Source: Chrysiogenia bacterium
GTDB taxonomy: Bacteria; JAGRBM01
DNA length: 5,928 nt
NCBI GenBank assembly: GCA_020434085.1
Contig: JAGRBM010000175.1
Location: forward strand, 1-5,928
Direction: 5' to 3'
Part shown: positions 1-5,815 of the stretch, piece after piece
Numbering within the stretch: the stretch's first letter is position 1
Layout of the letters: the number at the start of each line of letters is the position of its first letter
Program-made: the position numbers and the translations under genes
The notes under the pieces: model-generated
The model's database searches: none
The model's input: only the letters and a program-made list of their open reading frames with translations
What the model was told of the DNA's origin: nothing

Positions 1-20
1 CCCGAGCGGGGCCGCTTTTT
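1..20 (-). terminator. Probable half of an intrinsic (perhaps bidirectional) terminator beyond the aminotransferase gene, cut by the window edge
   Basis: Bases 1-15 are a GC-rich arm that runs straight into T16-T20, and a second T-rich stretch covers 22-30. Read on the minus strand, an A tract is followed by a GC-rich arm just 20 bases past the aminotransferase stop. That is the layout of the first half of an intrinsic terminator. Read on the plus strand, it is the closing arm and T tail for a gene lying to the left. The matching arm would be outside the window. Within the window only a weak 4-bp stem (5-8 with 13-16) can be drawn, so the call rests on inference about the missing half. Confidence 0.5.
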
Positions 21-39
21 GTTTCTTTTTGCAGCAGCG

Positions 40-1242
40 CTAGCTGAGCTTCTTTGCCGCCTCGGCGATGCGGCCCACGCCCTTCTGGATGTTCTCCATG
101 CTGGTTGCGTAGGAAAGGCGCATGTAGCCGGGCGCGCCAAAAGGCGTTCCCGGAACGACGGCGACCATGGCTTCTTCGAGCAGCCATGCGGCAAAATCCA
201 TGTCGGTCTCAATCTTCTTGCCGCCGGCGCTCTTGCCTAGCAACCCGCTGATGTTCGGGAACACGTAGAACGCGCCCTCCGGGTCGTTGCAGGAAACACC
301 CTCGATCTCGTTGAGCGCCTTGACAATCCACTGGCGGCGCTCGTCAAAGGCCTTGAGCATCTCGCCCACGATGGACTGGTCCATGTTGAAGGCCTTTTCG
401 GCCGCGGCCTGGGAAATGCTCGCAGGGTTCGAGGTCGACTGGCTCTGCATGTTCGTCATGGCCTTGATCACCTTGGCATCGCCGCAGGCAATGCCGATGC
501 GCCAGCCCGTCATGGAATAGGCCTTCGAGGCGCCGTTCACGACGATGGTGCGCGCCTTCCATTCATCCGAAATCGTGGCGATGGAGAAGAACTTCGCATC
601 GCCGTAGGTGAGCTTCATGTAGATATCGTCGCTGATCACCCAGATGTTCGGGTGTTTTTCCAGCACGGCGGCCAGCGCGCGGATCTTGTCCTCGGTATAC
701 ATGGCACCGGTGGGATTGGACGGGCTGTTCAGAAAGATGCCGCGGGTTTTGGACGTAATCGCCGCTTCGAGCTGCTCGGGAGTGATGCAGAAGTTCTGCT
801 CGTCCGAGGCCAGCACTTCTACGGGCTTTGCACCGGCCATGCTCACCAGCTCGGGGTAGCTCACCCAGTAGGGCGCGGGCACGATGACCTCGTCGCCGTC
901 CTGAAAGAGCGCCTGGCACAGGTTGTAGAGCGAGTGCTTGCCGCCGCAGGAGACGAGAATCTCGTCGGCGCTGTAGTCGAGCCCGTAGTCCTCGCTCACG
1001 CGGTGCGCGATCGCCTTCTTGAGCTCGGGCGTTCCGCCCACCGGCGTGTATTTGGTCTGCCCCGCGTTGATGGCGGCAATGGCCGCCTGCTTGATCTCCT
1101 CGGGCGTGTCGAAATCGGGCTCACCGGCACCGAAGCCGATGACATCCTTGCCCTCGGCGCGAAGCTGCTTGGCCTTGGCCGTGATGGCCAGTGTCGGGGA
1201 GGGCTGAATCGCCTTGGCGCGATCACTCAGACGAACTTCCAT
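40..1242 (-). CDS. aspC: Pyridoxal-phosphate-dependent aspartate aminotransferase, class I (Thermus-like 1-beta subgroup)
   Basis: A 400-residue fold-type I aminotransferase, normal length for the family, interconverting aspartate plus 2-oxoglutarate with oxaloacetate plus glutamate in the cytosol. Visible motifs are GAGEPDF (38-44), GGKHSLYN (100-107), PYW (124-126, ring stacking on PLP), SNPTG (175-179), SDDIY (204-208, Asp205 and Tyr208 contacting PLP), SKAYSMTGWRIG (239-250) with Lys240 as the Schiff-base lysine and Arg248 at the PLP phosphate, and MRLSYAT (374-380) with Arg375 for the alpha-carboxylate. Lys102 sits where Thermus-type enzymes have the lysine that recognises the acidic side chain, which favours aspartate as substrate. 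Some members of this subgroup also transaminate prephenate, and the sequence alone cannot exclude that. The ATG start is supported by AGGAG upstream (minus-strand complement of 1254-1258), at a rather long spacing of 11 bases. The gene lies downstream of coaD on the same strand. Confidence 0.93.
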   Translation of the reverse strand: MEVRLSDRAKAIQPSPTLAITAKAKQLRAEGKDVIGFGAGEPDFDTPEEIKQAAIAAINAGQTKYTPVGGTPELKKAIAHRVSEDYGLDYSADEILVSCGGKHSLYNLCQALFQDGDEVIVPAPYWVSYPELVSMAGAKPVEVLASDEQNFCITPEQLEAAITSKTRGIFLNSPSNPTGAMYTEDKIRALAAVLEKHPNIWVISDDIYMKLTYGDAKFFSIATISDEWKARTIVVNGASKAYSMTGWRIGIACGDAKVIKAMTNMQSQSTSNPASISQAAAEKAFNMDQSIVGEMLKAFDERRQWIVKALNEIEGVSCNDPEGAFYVFPNISGLLGKSAGGKKIETDMDFAAWLLEEAMVAVVPGTPFGAPGYMRLSYATSMENIQKGVGRIAEAAKKLS

Positions 1243-1284
1243 GGGTAGCGAATCTCCTGATGCTGGGAGGAATTTGGGAAGCAG

Positions 1285-1315
1285 GTGCGCGCGGCGCCGG
1301 GCGGCTCACGCGCAC
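1285..1315 (-). repeat. Inverted repeat (7-bp stem, 17-base loop) between coaD and the aminotransferase gene
   Basis: GTGCGCG at 1285-1291 is the exact reverse complement of CGCGCAC at 1309-1315. The loop (1292-1308) is itself GC-rich. The element begins just after the coaD stop on the minus strand, so the transcript could fold here. No T tract follows in that direction, so it is not a convincing intrinsic terminator. A chance match in GC-rich DNA, a pause or processing hairpin, or a weak Rho-assisted end are all possible. The rest of the 78-base gap (1243-1320) shows only the aminotransferase ribosome-binding site. Confidence 0.3.
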
Positions 1316-1320
1316 GAATC

Positions 1321-1827
1321 TCAGTCTTTGGGAGCGAGCTTTTCCTTGAGCGCGGCTTCCACCTGTGGGGAAACCATTCCCTTTGTATCACCGCCCAGGG
1401 TGATGATCTCGCGAATGATGCTCGAGGAAAGGTGCGAGTAGTGCGCGTCGGTCATCATGAAGACCGTGTCGACGTTTTCCTTGAGCAGCCGGTTGGCCTG
1501 GGCCATCTGGAGCTCGGACTCGAAATCCGAGACCGTGCGGATGCCGCGCAGCACGGTGGTGTATCCGCTCTTGTCCATGTAATCGACCAGCAATCCCTGG
1601 AAACTGTCGACCGAGACATTGGGGCGGTCTGCCACCAGCCCGTTGAGCAGGCTCACGCGTTCCTCGCGGCTGAATAGCCCGTGCTTGGAAACATTGATCG
1701 CCACCGCCACGATCACGCGATCGAAAACCTCGGCCGCGCGGTCGATGATGTTCAGGTGTCCCATCGTCGGCGGGTCGAAGGAACCCGGGTAGACGGCGAT
1801 GCGCTCTTTGTTGGGGGTGGGACTCAC
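1321..1827 (-). CDS. coaD: Phosphopantetheine adenylyltransferase (coenzyme A biosynthesis)
   Basis: A 168-residue nucleotidyltransferase that transfers AMP from ATP to 4'-phosphopantetheine, giving dephospho-CoA, the penultimate step of CoA synthesis. The signature YPGSFDPPTMGH (13-24) carries the TxGH nucleotide-binding motif (residues 21-24). RGIRTVSDFESELQMAQANR (94-113) is the typical core segment, and SSSIIRE (134-140) is the C-terminal ISSTxxR-type motif. The protein is slightly longer than the E. coli enzyme (159 residues) because of a short N-terminal leader before the first strand. The start is GTG, and its last two bases belong to the rsmD stop (GTGA, 1824-1827). No other start codon lies between it and the conserved YPGSFDP segment, so this start is firm. 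The upstream ribosome-binding site is weak (GAGAAAG-like), so translation probably depends on coupling to rsmD. Confidence 0.96.
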   Translation of the reverse strand: MSPTPNKERIAVYPGSFDPPTMGHLNIIDRAAEVFDRVIVAVAINVSKHGLFSREERVSLLNGLVADRPNVSVDSFQGLLVDYMDKSGYTTVLRGIRTVSDFESELQMAQANRLLKENVDTVFMMTDAHYSHLSSSIIREIITLGGDTKGMVSPQVEAALKEKLAPKD

Positions 1828-2402
1828 TGCGTGTCTTTCTCGTAGAAATCGACGGCCGTGTCACCGTAGGAACGCGAGCGGGTGAGCTCGAGTCCCGGGG
1901 GCGTCTCAGGCGCCGGATTGCGGGCACTTCGCTCGATAATCACCAGCGCGCCCGGCGCCACTTTAGCCGAGCGGGCAATGAGATCAAGGATTTCCGCATC
2001 CTTGCCCAGACCGTAGGGAGGATCGGCGAAGACGAGCCCGCAGGCGCTTTCCGGTTCTCCGGGCGCCGCCAACCAGCCCAGCACGTCGCTCTCGACCAGC
2101 CGCGCCTGCTCACCGGCCGCAAGGCTCTCGATGTTCTTGCGAATGACCGCCGCCGCCCGGCGGCTCGACTCCACCAGGGTGAGCCGCCCCGCCCCGCGCG
2201 AGAGGGCCTCAAAACCCAGGGCGCCCGTTCCGGCGAAGAGATCGGCCACGTGGAGGCCCTCGAAGTCTTCTTCGCGCTTCAAAAGCGCCGCGTGCACCGC
2301 CGAGAACACGGCCTCGCGCACCCGGTCGGTGGTCGGGCGCACGTTGGGGGCCCGAAAGGCCGCGAGCTGCCGCCCGCCCCATTTTCCGGCGATGATCCGC
2401 AT
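1824..2402 (-). CDS. rsmD: 16S rRNA (guanine966-N2)-methyltransferase
   Basis: A 192-residue SAM-dependent methyltransferase that modifies G966 of 16S rRNA during 30S assembly. It starts with the family's MRIIAGKWGGR motif (1-11), followed by RPTTDRVREAVFS (22-34). The SAM-binding motif I is ADLFAGTGALGFEALSRG (53-70), LVES (76-79) follows as the next strand, and the catalytic motif DPPY is at 127-130. The reading frame stays open upstream to 2468, but the start was placed at 2402 because the conserved family N-terminus begins there and GGAG lies 6 bases upstream. It is the first gene of a minus-strand unit and overlaps coaD by four bases, a widespread rsmD-coaD pairing in bacteria. Its promoter must lie within 2403-2562, where I see no clear minus-strand -35/-10 pair. 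Confidence 0.94.
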   Translation of the reverse strand: MRIIAGKWGGRQLAAFRAPNVRPTTDRVREAVFSAVHAALLKREEDFEGLHVADLFAGTGALGFEALSRGAGRLTLVESSRRAAAVIRKNIESLAAGEQARLVESDVLGWLAAPGEPESACGLVFADPPYGLGKDAEILDLIARSAKVAPGALVIIERSARNPAPETPPGLELTRSRSYGDTAVDFYEKDTQ

Positions 2403-2408
2403 GCCGCA

Positions 2409-2412
2409 CTCC
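2409..2412 (-). promoter_or_regulatory. Ribosome-binding site that fixes the rsmD start
   Basis: Minus-strand GGAG lies 6 bases before the ATG at 2402-2400. A competing in-frame ATG at 2414-2412 overlaps this same GGAG and would add only four residues (MECG) before the conserved MRIIAGKWGG, so the downstream ATG is preferred. Confidence 0.65.
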
Positions 2413-2492
2413 ATAAACCACGCGGCGGCGCCGGTCCATCGGCCCCGGGACGCGGCCTGCGGCAACAATCTGGCGGCGCGGGCGGGCGGGCC

Positions 2493-2521
2493 TTGCTTGG
2501 GCGCCCCCGCGCGGTTAGAAA
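2493..2521 (+). promoter_or_regulatory. Candidate sigma70-like promoter of the aldolase gene in the divergent intergenic region
   Basis: TTGCTT (2493-2498) and TAGAAA (2516-2521) are separated by 17 bases. The -10 candidate is one of the few AT-rich spots in a very GC-rich gap. Transcription would start near 2528, giving a leader of about 35 bases. GGGCGC occurs twice, at 2499-2504 and 2522-2527, flanking the -10 box. A small hairpin (CTGGG 2527-2531 with CCCAG 2537-2541) falls at the predicted transcript start. The matches to consensus are partial, so this is a candidate only. Confidence 0.35.
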
Positions 2522-2549
2522 GGGCGCTGGGAACCGCCCAGGGATCCGC

Positions 2550-2555
2550 AAGGGG
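2550..2555 (+). promoter_or_regulatory. Ribosome-binding site that fixes the aldolase start
   Basis: AAGGGG lies 7 bases before the ATG at 2563. The frame is open far upstream, back to 2131 inside the antisense of rsmD, so this site and the start of recognisable aldolase sequence decide the start. Confidence 0.7.
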
Positions 2556-2562
2556 AATACCG

Positions 2563-3504
2563 ATGAGCCAGACCGATCCGCTCCGCTATTTTCGCAGGGC
2601 ACACTTCAGCACCGGCGAGATCGCCCGCGTCCGCACTTTCGTCCGTGAGAACGGCACGAGCATGATCCTGCCCTATGACCAGTTCATCGAGCACGATTGC
2701 CGCCATCTCGAAGCAGAGGCCAAGGGCGCCAACCCCGCGCGCCCGGAATCGATTCTCGAACTGGGCGAGCGCGCGAAGTTCAACGCCGTTGCCTTCCACA
2801 TCGGCATTTCCGAGCGCTACTGGAGCAAGGCCGAGGGACGGCTGCCGCTCATCCTCAAGATCAACGGCAAGACGAGCATCCCCTCTGACGACAGGGCTCT
2901 TTCGACCTATACCTCTTCGATTGAAGACGCCGTGCGCCTTGGCGCCGTGGGCGTGGGTTACACCCTCTATTATGGATCGCCCCGCCAGGACGAAGACCTC
3001 CCGCAGCTCGCCCAGGTCCGCAAGGCCTGTGAGCGCTTCGGACTGCCGCTGATCATCTGGGCCTACCCGCGCGGCGAGGCCATGGAGGCCAAGGGCGGCC
3101 GCGACACTTCCTACGCCCTTGAATCGGCCGCGCGTCTGGCCATGGAGATGGGCGCGACCATCGTGAAGTCGAACCTTCCCTCTTCGCCCAAGGCCGACTT
3201 CGTCTCCAACGAAAAGATCCCGAGCTACTACCGCGAGCTCGAAGCCGATCACCTCAGCAAGCTCTCGCCGGCCGAGCAGAAGACCGAGCGCGCGCGCCGC
3301 GTGGTGCAGGCCACGCAGGGCATTCCGGTGCTCTTCTCCGGCGGCGGCGGCAAGACCGACGCCGATGTGATCGAGAACGCACGCGCCTGCGCCCAGGGCG
3401 GCTGCTTCGGCTTCATCATCGGCCGCAATTCCTGGAAGCGCCCGATGGACGAGGCCCTCAAGCTCGTCGATCAGGTGCGCAATGTGCTGGACGAAGCCCA
3501 GTAA
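2563..3504 (+). CDS. fbaB: Class I fructose-bisphosphate aldolase, DhnA/FbaB (archaeal-like) type
   Basis: A 313-residue TIM-barrel aldolase that reversibly cleaves fructose 1,6-bisphosphate to dihydroxyacetone phosphate and glyceraldehyde 3-phosphate through a lysine Schiff base, without metal. Family features include LILKINGKTS (96-105), SIEDAVRLGAVGVGYTLYYGS (119-139), the PLIIWAYPRG strand (162-171), ATIVKSNLP (198-206) with Lys202 as the presumed Schiff-base lysine, and the phosphate-binding loops FSGGGGKTD (258-266) and GFIIGRNSWKRP (283-294). The segment order and the VKxxLP and GRxxxK motifs match E. coli FbaB more closely than the short archaeal enzymes. This branch is often linked to gluconeogenic growth, but no regulation can be read here. 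The upstream extension of the frame shows no aldolase-like sequence and overlaps rsmD in antisense. The gene stands alone, divergent from rsmD and followed by a hairpin terminator. A related aldolase of the DeoC/LacD superfamily with a different substrate is less likely. Confidence 0.87.
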   Translation: MSQTDPLRYFRRAHFSTGEIARVRTFVRENGTSMILPYDQFIEHDCRHLEAEAKGANPARPESILELGERAKFNAVAFHIGISERYWSKAEGRLPLILKINGKTSIPSDDRALSTYTSSIEDAVRLGAVGVGYTLYYGSPRQDEDLPQLAQVRKACERFGLPLIIWAYPRGEAMEAKGGRDTSYALESAARLAMEMGATIVKSNLPSSPKADFVSNEKIPSYYRELEADHLSKLSPAEQKTERARRVVQATQGIPVLFSGGGGKTDADVIENARACAQGGCFGFIIGRNSWKRPMDEALKLVDQVRNVLDEAQ

Positions 3505-3535
3505 GGCGCGTAAGCATACGAGAACGTAATTTCCG

Positions 3536-3561
3536 GGGGCGGCCACTGCGGCCGCCCCTTT
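3536..3561 (+). terminator. Intrinsic terminator-like hairpin after the aldolase gene
   Basis: GGGGCGGCC (3536-3544) and GGCCGCCCC (3550-3558) form a perfect 9-bp GC stem around a 5-base loop (ACTGC), followed by only three T residues (3559-3561). It begins 31 bases after the aldolase stop. The stem is strong but the T tail is short, so termination may be partial. Its end is only 20 bases before the malic enzyme ATG. Confidence 0.7.
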
Positions 3562-3581
3562 GAACTTAAGCGACAAGGCCC

Positions 3582-4970
3582 ATGCTGTTTTCAAAGAATC
3601 TTCTGATCCGCACGCTCCGCTGCAAGAACCGCAACACGCCGGGCGTGCTGGGCAAGCTCACCACGCTGATCGGCGAGACCGAGTGCTACGTGGGCGAGAT
3701 CCGCACCCTCGAACAGGGCAGTCGCTACACCATGCGCGACATCGACGTGCTCTTCCGGCAGGAAGAGGAACTCGATCACCTGGTCAAGCGCATCCGCGAG
3801 GAGCTGCCCGATCTCGTTACGCTTCTCGAAGTGCGCGACGAAGTGCTCTCGCTCCATCAGGACGGCAAGATCAAGACGGTTCCGCGTTTTCCGGTGATGA
3901 ACCTGGGCGACCTGCGCAAGGTCTACACCCCGGGCGTGGCCAACGTCTCGCGCCTGATTGCCGAGGACGTGAGCCTGGCGGAGCGCTACACGTGGGCGAC
4001 GCGCACGGTGGCCATCTGCACCAACGGCTCGCGCGTGCTGGGCCTTGGCGCCATCGGCCCGCTCGCCTCGCTCCCGGTGATGGAGGGCAAGGCCGCACTG
4101 CTCAGCCAGTTCACGGGCCTCAACGCCGTGCCCATCCTGCTGGAGACGCGCGATCCGAAGGAATTCGTCGACACCATCCTGCACATCGAAAAAAGCTTCG
4201 GCGCCATCCACCTCGAAGACATCGAGACGCCCCAGTGTTTCGAGATCGAGGACCGGCTGATCGAAGCGCTCGACAAACCCGTCATGCACGATGACCAGCA
4301 CGGCACCGCCGTGGTCGCGCTGGCGGCGATGATCTCCGCCTGCCAGAAGACCGGCAAGGACCCCGGTGCCATCCGCATCGGCCAGGTGGGCCTTGGCGGC
4401 GCGGGCTTTGCTATCGCGCGCCTGCTCATGGGCTTTGTCGAGCACGCAGTCATTGCTTCGGATCTCAACACCGACGCGCAGGATCGCTTCGCAAAGGTCG
4501 GCGGTGAGATCAGCAATCTGGATGAGATCATGGAGACCTGCGACCTGGTCATTTCAACGACCGGCGTGCCGGGACTCATCAAGCCCGAGATGATCCATGA
4601 CGGGCAGATCATCCTCGCGCTCTCGAATCCCAATCCCGAGATCAGCCCCGAAGAAGCGCTCAAGGCCGGCGCCGCGCTGGCCACGGACGGGCGCTTCGTC
4701 AACAACCTGCTGGGCTATCCGGGCATCTGGCGCGGCGCCATCGACGCGGGCGTTCGCCGCCTGACCATGGAGATGTACACCGCCGCCGCCCATGCCATTG
4801 CAGAGCTCGCGCCGGCAGACGAGATTCTCCCCTCCCCGCTCGACAAGCGCGTGCACGCCGCCGTCGCCCGCGCCGTGGCATTTACCGCCGCGCAGATGGG
4901 TCTGGCACGCCACCCCGTCGACGAAGACTACCTCGCCCGCGAACTCGAAGCGCCCGCCGCGCTGGAATAG
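3582..4970 (+). CDS. Malic enzyme, short bacterial form with N-terminal ACT domain (probably NAD-dependent)
   Basis: A 462-residue cytosolic enzyme that oxidatively decarboxylates malate to pyruvate and CO2. Residues about 8-84 look like an ACT regulatory domain (RNTPGVLGKLTTLIGE at 17-32, then a beta-alpha-beta pattern). The malic enzyme core follows, with YTPGVA (115-120, catalytic Tyr115), SRVLGLGAIGP (150-160), VMEGKAAL (166-173, catalytic Lys170), metal ligands Glu212/Asp213 in LEDI and Asp in HDDQHGTA (236-243), the dinucleotide loop GQVGLGGAGFA (267-277), SNPNPE (348-353) and VNNLLGYPGIWRGA (373-386). Asp294 at the end of the second Rossmann strand suggests NAD over NADP; this is inference. 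ACT domains usually bind small metabolites such as amino acids, so allosteric control is likely but the ligand is unknown. A malolactic enzyme is an alternative, since that family shares both the core and the ACT domain. The ATG has only a poor ribosome-binding site (AAGG, 3 bases away). A phosphatase gene follows 9 bases after the stop. Confidence 0.9.
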   Translation: MLFSKNLLIRTLRCKNRNTPGVLGKLTTLIGETECYVGEIRTLEQGSRYTMRDIDVLFRQEEELDHLVKRIREELPDLVTLLEVRDEVLSLHQDGKIKTVPRFPVMNLGDLRKVYTPGVANVSRLIAEDVSLAERYTWATRTVAICTNGSRVLGLGAIGPLASLPVMEGKAALLSQFTGLNAVPILLETRDPKEFVDTILHIEKSFGAIHLEDIETPQCFEIEDRLIEALDKPVMHDDQHGTAVVALAAMISACQKTGKDPGAIRIGQVGLGGAGFAIARLLMGFVEHAVIASDLNTDAQDRFAKVGGEISNLDEIMETCDLVISTTGVPGLIKPEMIHDGQIILALSNPNPEISPEEALKAGAALATDGRFVNNLLGYPGIWRGAIDAGVRRLTMEMYTAAAHAIAELAPADEILPSPLDKRVHAAVARAVAFTAAQMGLARHPVDEDYLARELEAPAALE

Positions 4971-4979
4971 GAAAAACTC

Positions 4980-5666
4980 ATGCGACGCCGCGTTTATCTT
5001 CTCCGACATGCCGAGGTCTCCTACTTTCCCGGCGGCAAGCCCGTACAGCCCACGACGGTCAAGCTCACCGACCGGGGGCGAAAGCAGGCGCTCGCTGCCG
5101 CCGACGCCCTCTCGGAAGTGGAGATCGACCGCGTGGTGACAAGCGGCCTGCCGCGCACCATCGAGACCGCGGAGCTCGCGCTTGGCGGACGTGAGCTCGA
5201 GATCGGCGTCGAGCCCGAGTTCGAGGAAATTCGCGGCGGCTCATTTGCCAAGATCGATCCCCAGCAGATCCGCGACGCCTTCATGGGCGCCATGCAGGTG
5301 ACCAGTCCCGGCGAGGCACGCTTTTTCGGCGGCGAGAGTTTCGGCGAGCTTGCCGCCCGCGTCGTCCCGGCGTGGGAGAAGCTCATGGGCGAGAGCGGCT
5401 GGGAGACCCTGCTGCTTGTCGCCCACGGCGCGGTCAACCGCGTCATCATCGCCCACGTGCTCGGCGCCGACGCCCACGTCTACGGCAAGCTCGAACAGGA
5501 CCCGGCCTGCATCAACATCCTCGACTGCCCGGTTCCCGGCAGCAGCGACCCGCGCTCACGCTACGTCGTGCGCGGCATCAACATCACCCCCTACAACGAA
5601 GTGAAAAACGGCATCTACGACACCACCATGGAAGGCCTCTGGAAGAACTTCATGGGCGAGAAGTGA
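4980..5666 (+). CDS. Histidine phosphatase superfamily protein (phosphoglycerate-mutase-like)
   Basis: A 228-residue member of the phosphoglycerate mutase/acid phosphatase superfamily. The N-terminal LLRHAE (7-12) gives the phospho-accepting His10 with Arg9. LTDRGRKQA (29-37) is the usual following helix. TSGLPRTIETAE (54-65) supplies the phosphate-binding Arg59. FEEIRGGSFA (81-90) holds the probable acid/base glutamate (Glu82 or Glu83), and VAHGAVNR (147-154) supplies the second catalytic His149. All core residues are present, so it should be active. The substrate cannot be read from the sequence: phosphoglycerate, alpha-ribazole phosphate, a phosphoprotein or another phosphometabolite are all possible. 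It starts 9 bases after the malic enzyme stop. Its ribosome-binding site AGGA (4969-4972) overlaps that stop codon, so the two are almost certainly co-transcribed and perhaps translationally coupled. No signal peptide is visible, so it is expected in the cytosol. Confidence 0.85.
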   Translation: MRRRVYLLRHAEVSYFPGGKPVQPTTVKLTDRGRKQALAAADALSEVEIDRVVTSGLPRTIETAELALGGRELEIGVEPEFEEIRGGSFAKIDPQQIRDAFMGAMQVTSPGEARFFGGESFGELAARVVPAWEKLMGESGWETLLLVAHGAVNRVIIAHVLGADAHVYGKLEQDPACINILDCPVPGSSDPRSRYVVRGINITPYNEVKNGIYDTTMEGLWKNFMGEK

Positions 5667-5815
5667 GCCGGCGAATCGCGCCGTCAGCGCCTGAAAATCT
5701 CTCATCGTTCACGAGCACGTGCACGTGCACGTGCACGAAAAGATTCGCGCACACTTGCCAAAGCCCCGTCTTCCGTGTTTGCTCCATCCCTGACTACAGG
5801 TAGCGAGGAACCCCC
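5667..5815 (+). other. Non-coding gap before the epimerase gene; presumed promoter and leader region
   Basis: This 149-base gap is the second-longest non-coding stretch here and is less GC-rich than the genes. It holds a short hairpin (CGGCG 5669-5673 with CGCCG 5679-5683, no T tail), the GCACGT repeat at 5715-5737, and the ribosome-binding site GAGG at 5805-5808. TTGCCA (5755-5760) resembles a -35 box, but no good -10 partner follows at the right distance. No coding sequence is credible in it. Confidence 0.5.
5715..5737. repeat. GCACGT hexamer tandem repeat, palindromic and alternating purine-pyrimidine
   Basis: Three complete GCACGT units and a fourth lacking its last base run from 5715 to 5737. 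Because GCACGT joins to itself as GTGCAC and CACGTG, any whole-unit stretch is self-complementary; 5715-5734 and 5718-5737 are each perfect 20-base palindromes. All 23 bases alternate purine and pyrimidine without a break. The repeat lies in non-coding DNA about 80 bases before the epimerase start and about 50 bases after the phosphatase stop. Confidence 0.9.

Noticed and set aside
652-1248. A 198-codon plus-strand open frame opposite the aminotransferase gene
   Set aside because: It is antisense to a clearly conserved enzyme, with no motif or ribosome-binding site to support it; a GC-content shadow.
2403-2492. Promoter for rsmD on the minus strand
   Set aside because: Only isolated TTGTTG/TTGCCG-like hexamers are visible, without a -10 partner at proper spacing; a promoter must exist in this area but cannot be placed.
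2131-2562. A 144-residue N-terminal extension of the aldolase frame
   Set aside because: It overlaps rsmD in antisense and carries no aldolase-like sequence, while a good ribosome-binding site precedes the ATG at 2563.
2515-3594. A 359-codon open frame on the minus strand opposite the aldolase gene
   Set aside because: It mirrors the aldolase codons in GC-rich DNA, its protein is low-complexity and rich in Ala/Gly/Arg/Leu, and no family motif is visible. The plus-strand frame has clear aldolase motifs.
3591-4445. A 284-codon minus-strand open frame opposite the malic enzyme gene
   Set aside because: It is a shadow of the malic enzyme frame; the protein is rich in Ala, Asp, His and Arg and shows no domain.
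5669-5683. Possible terminator after the phosphatase gene
   Set aside because: The stem is only 5 bp (CGGCG/CGCCG) and no T tract follows; chance pairing is likely in this base composition.
5755-5782. Possible promoter TTGCCA-N16/17-TTTGC for the epimerase gene
   Set aside because: The -35 is acceptable but the -10 match is too poor to report as a feature.
5372-5803. A 143-codon plus-strand frame overlapping the phosphatase and translating the GCACGT repeat as alternating Cys-Thr
   Set aside because: It lies mostly inside the phosphatase gene in another frame, is Arg/Pro/His-rich, and shows no start signal or motif; the repeat is best treated as non-coding.
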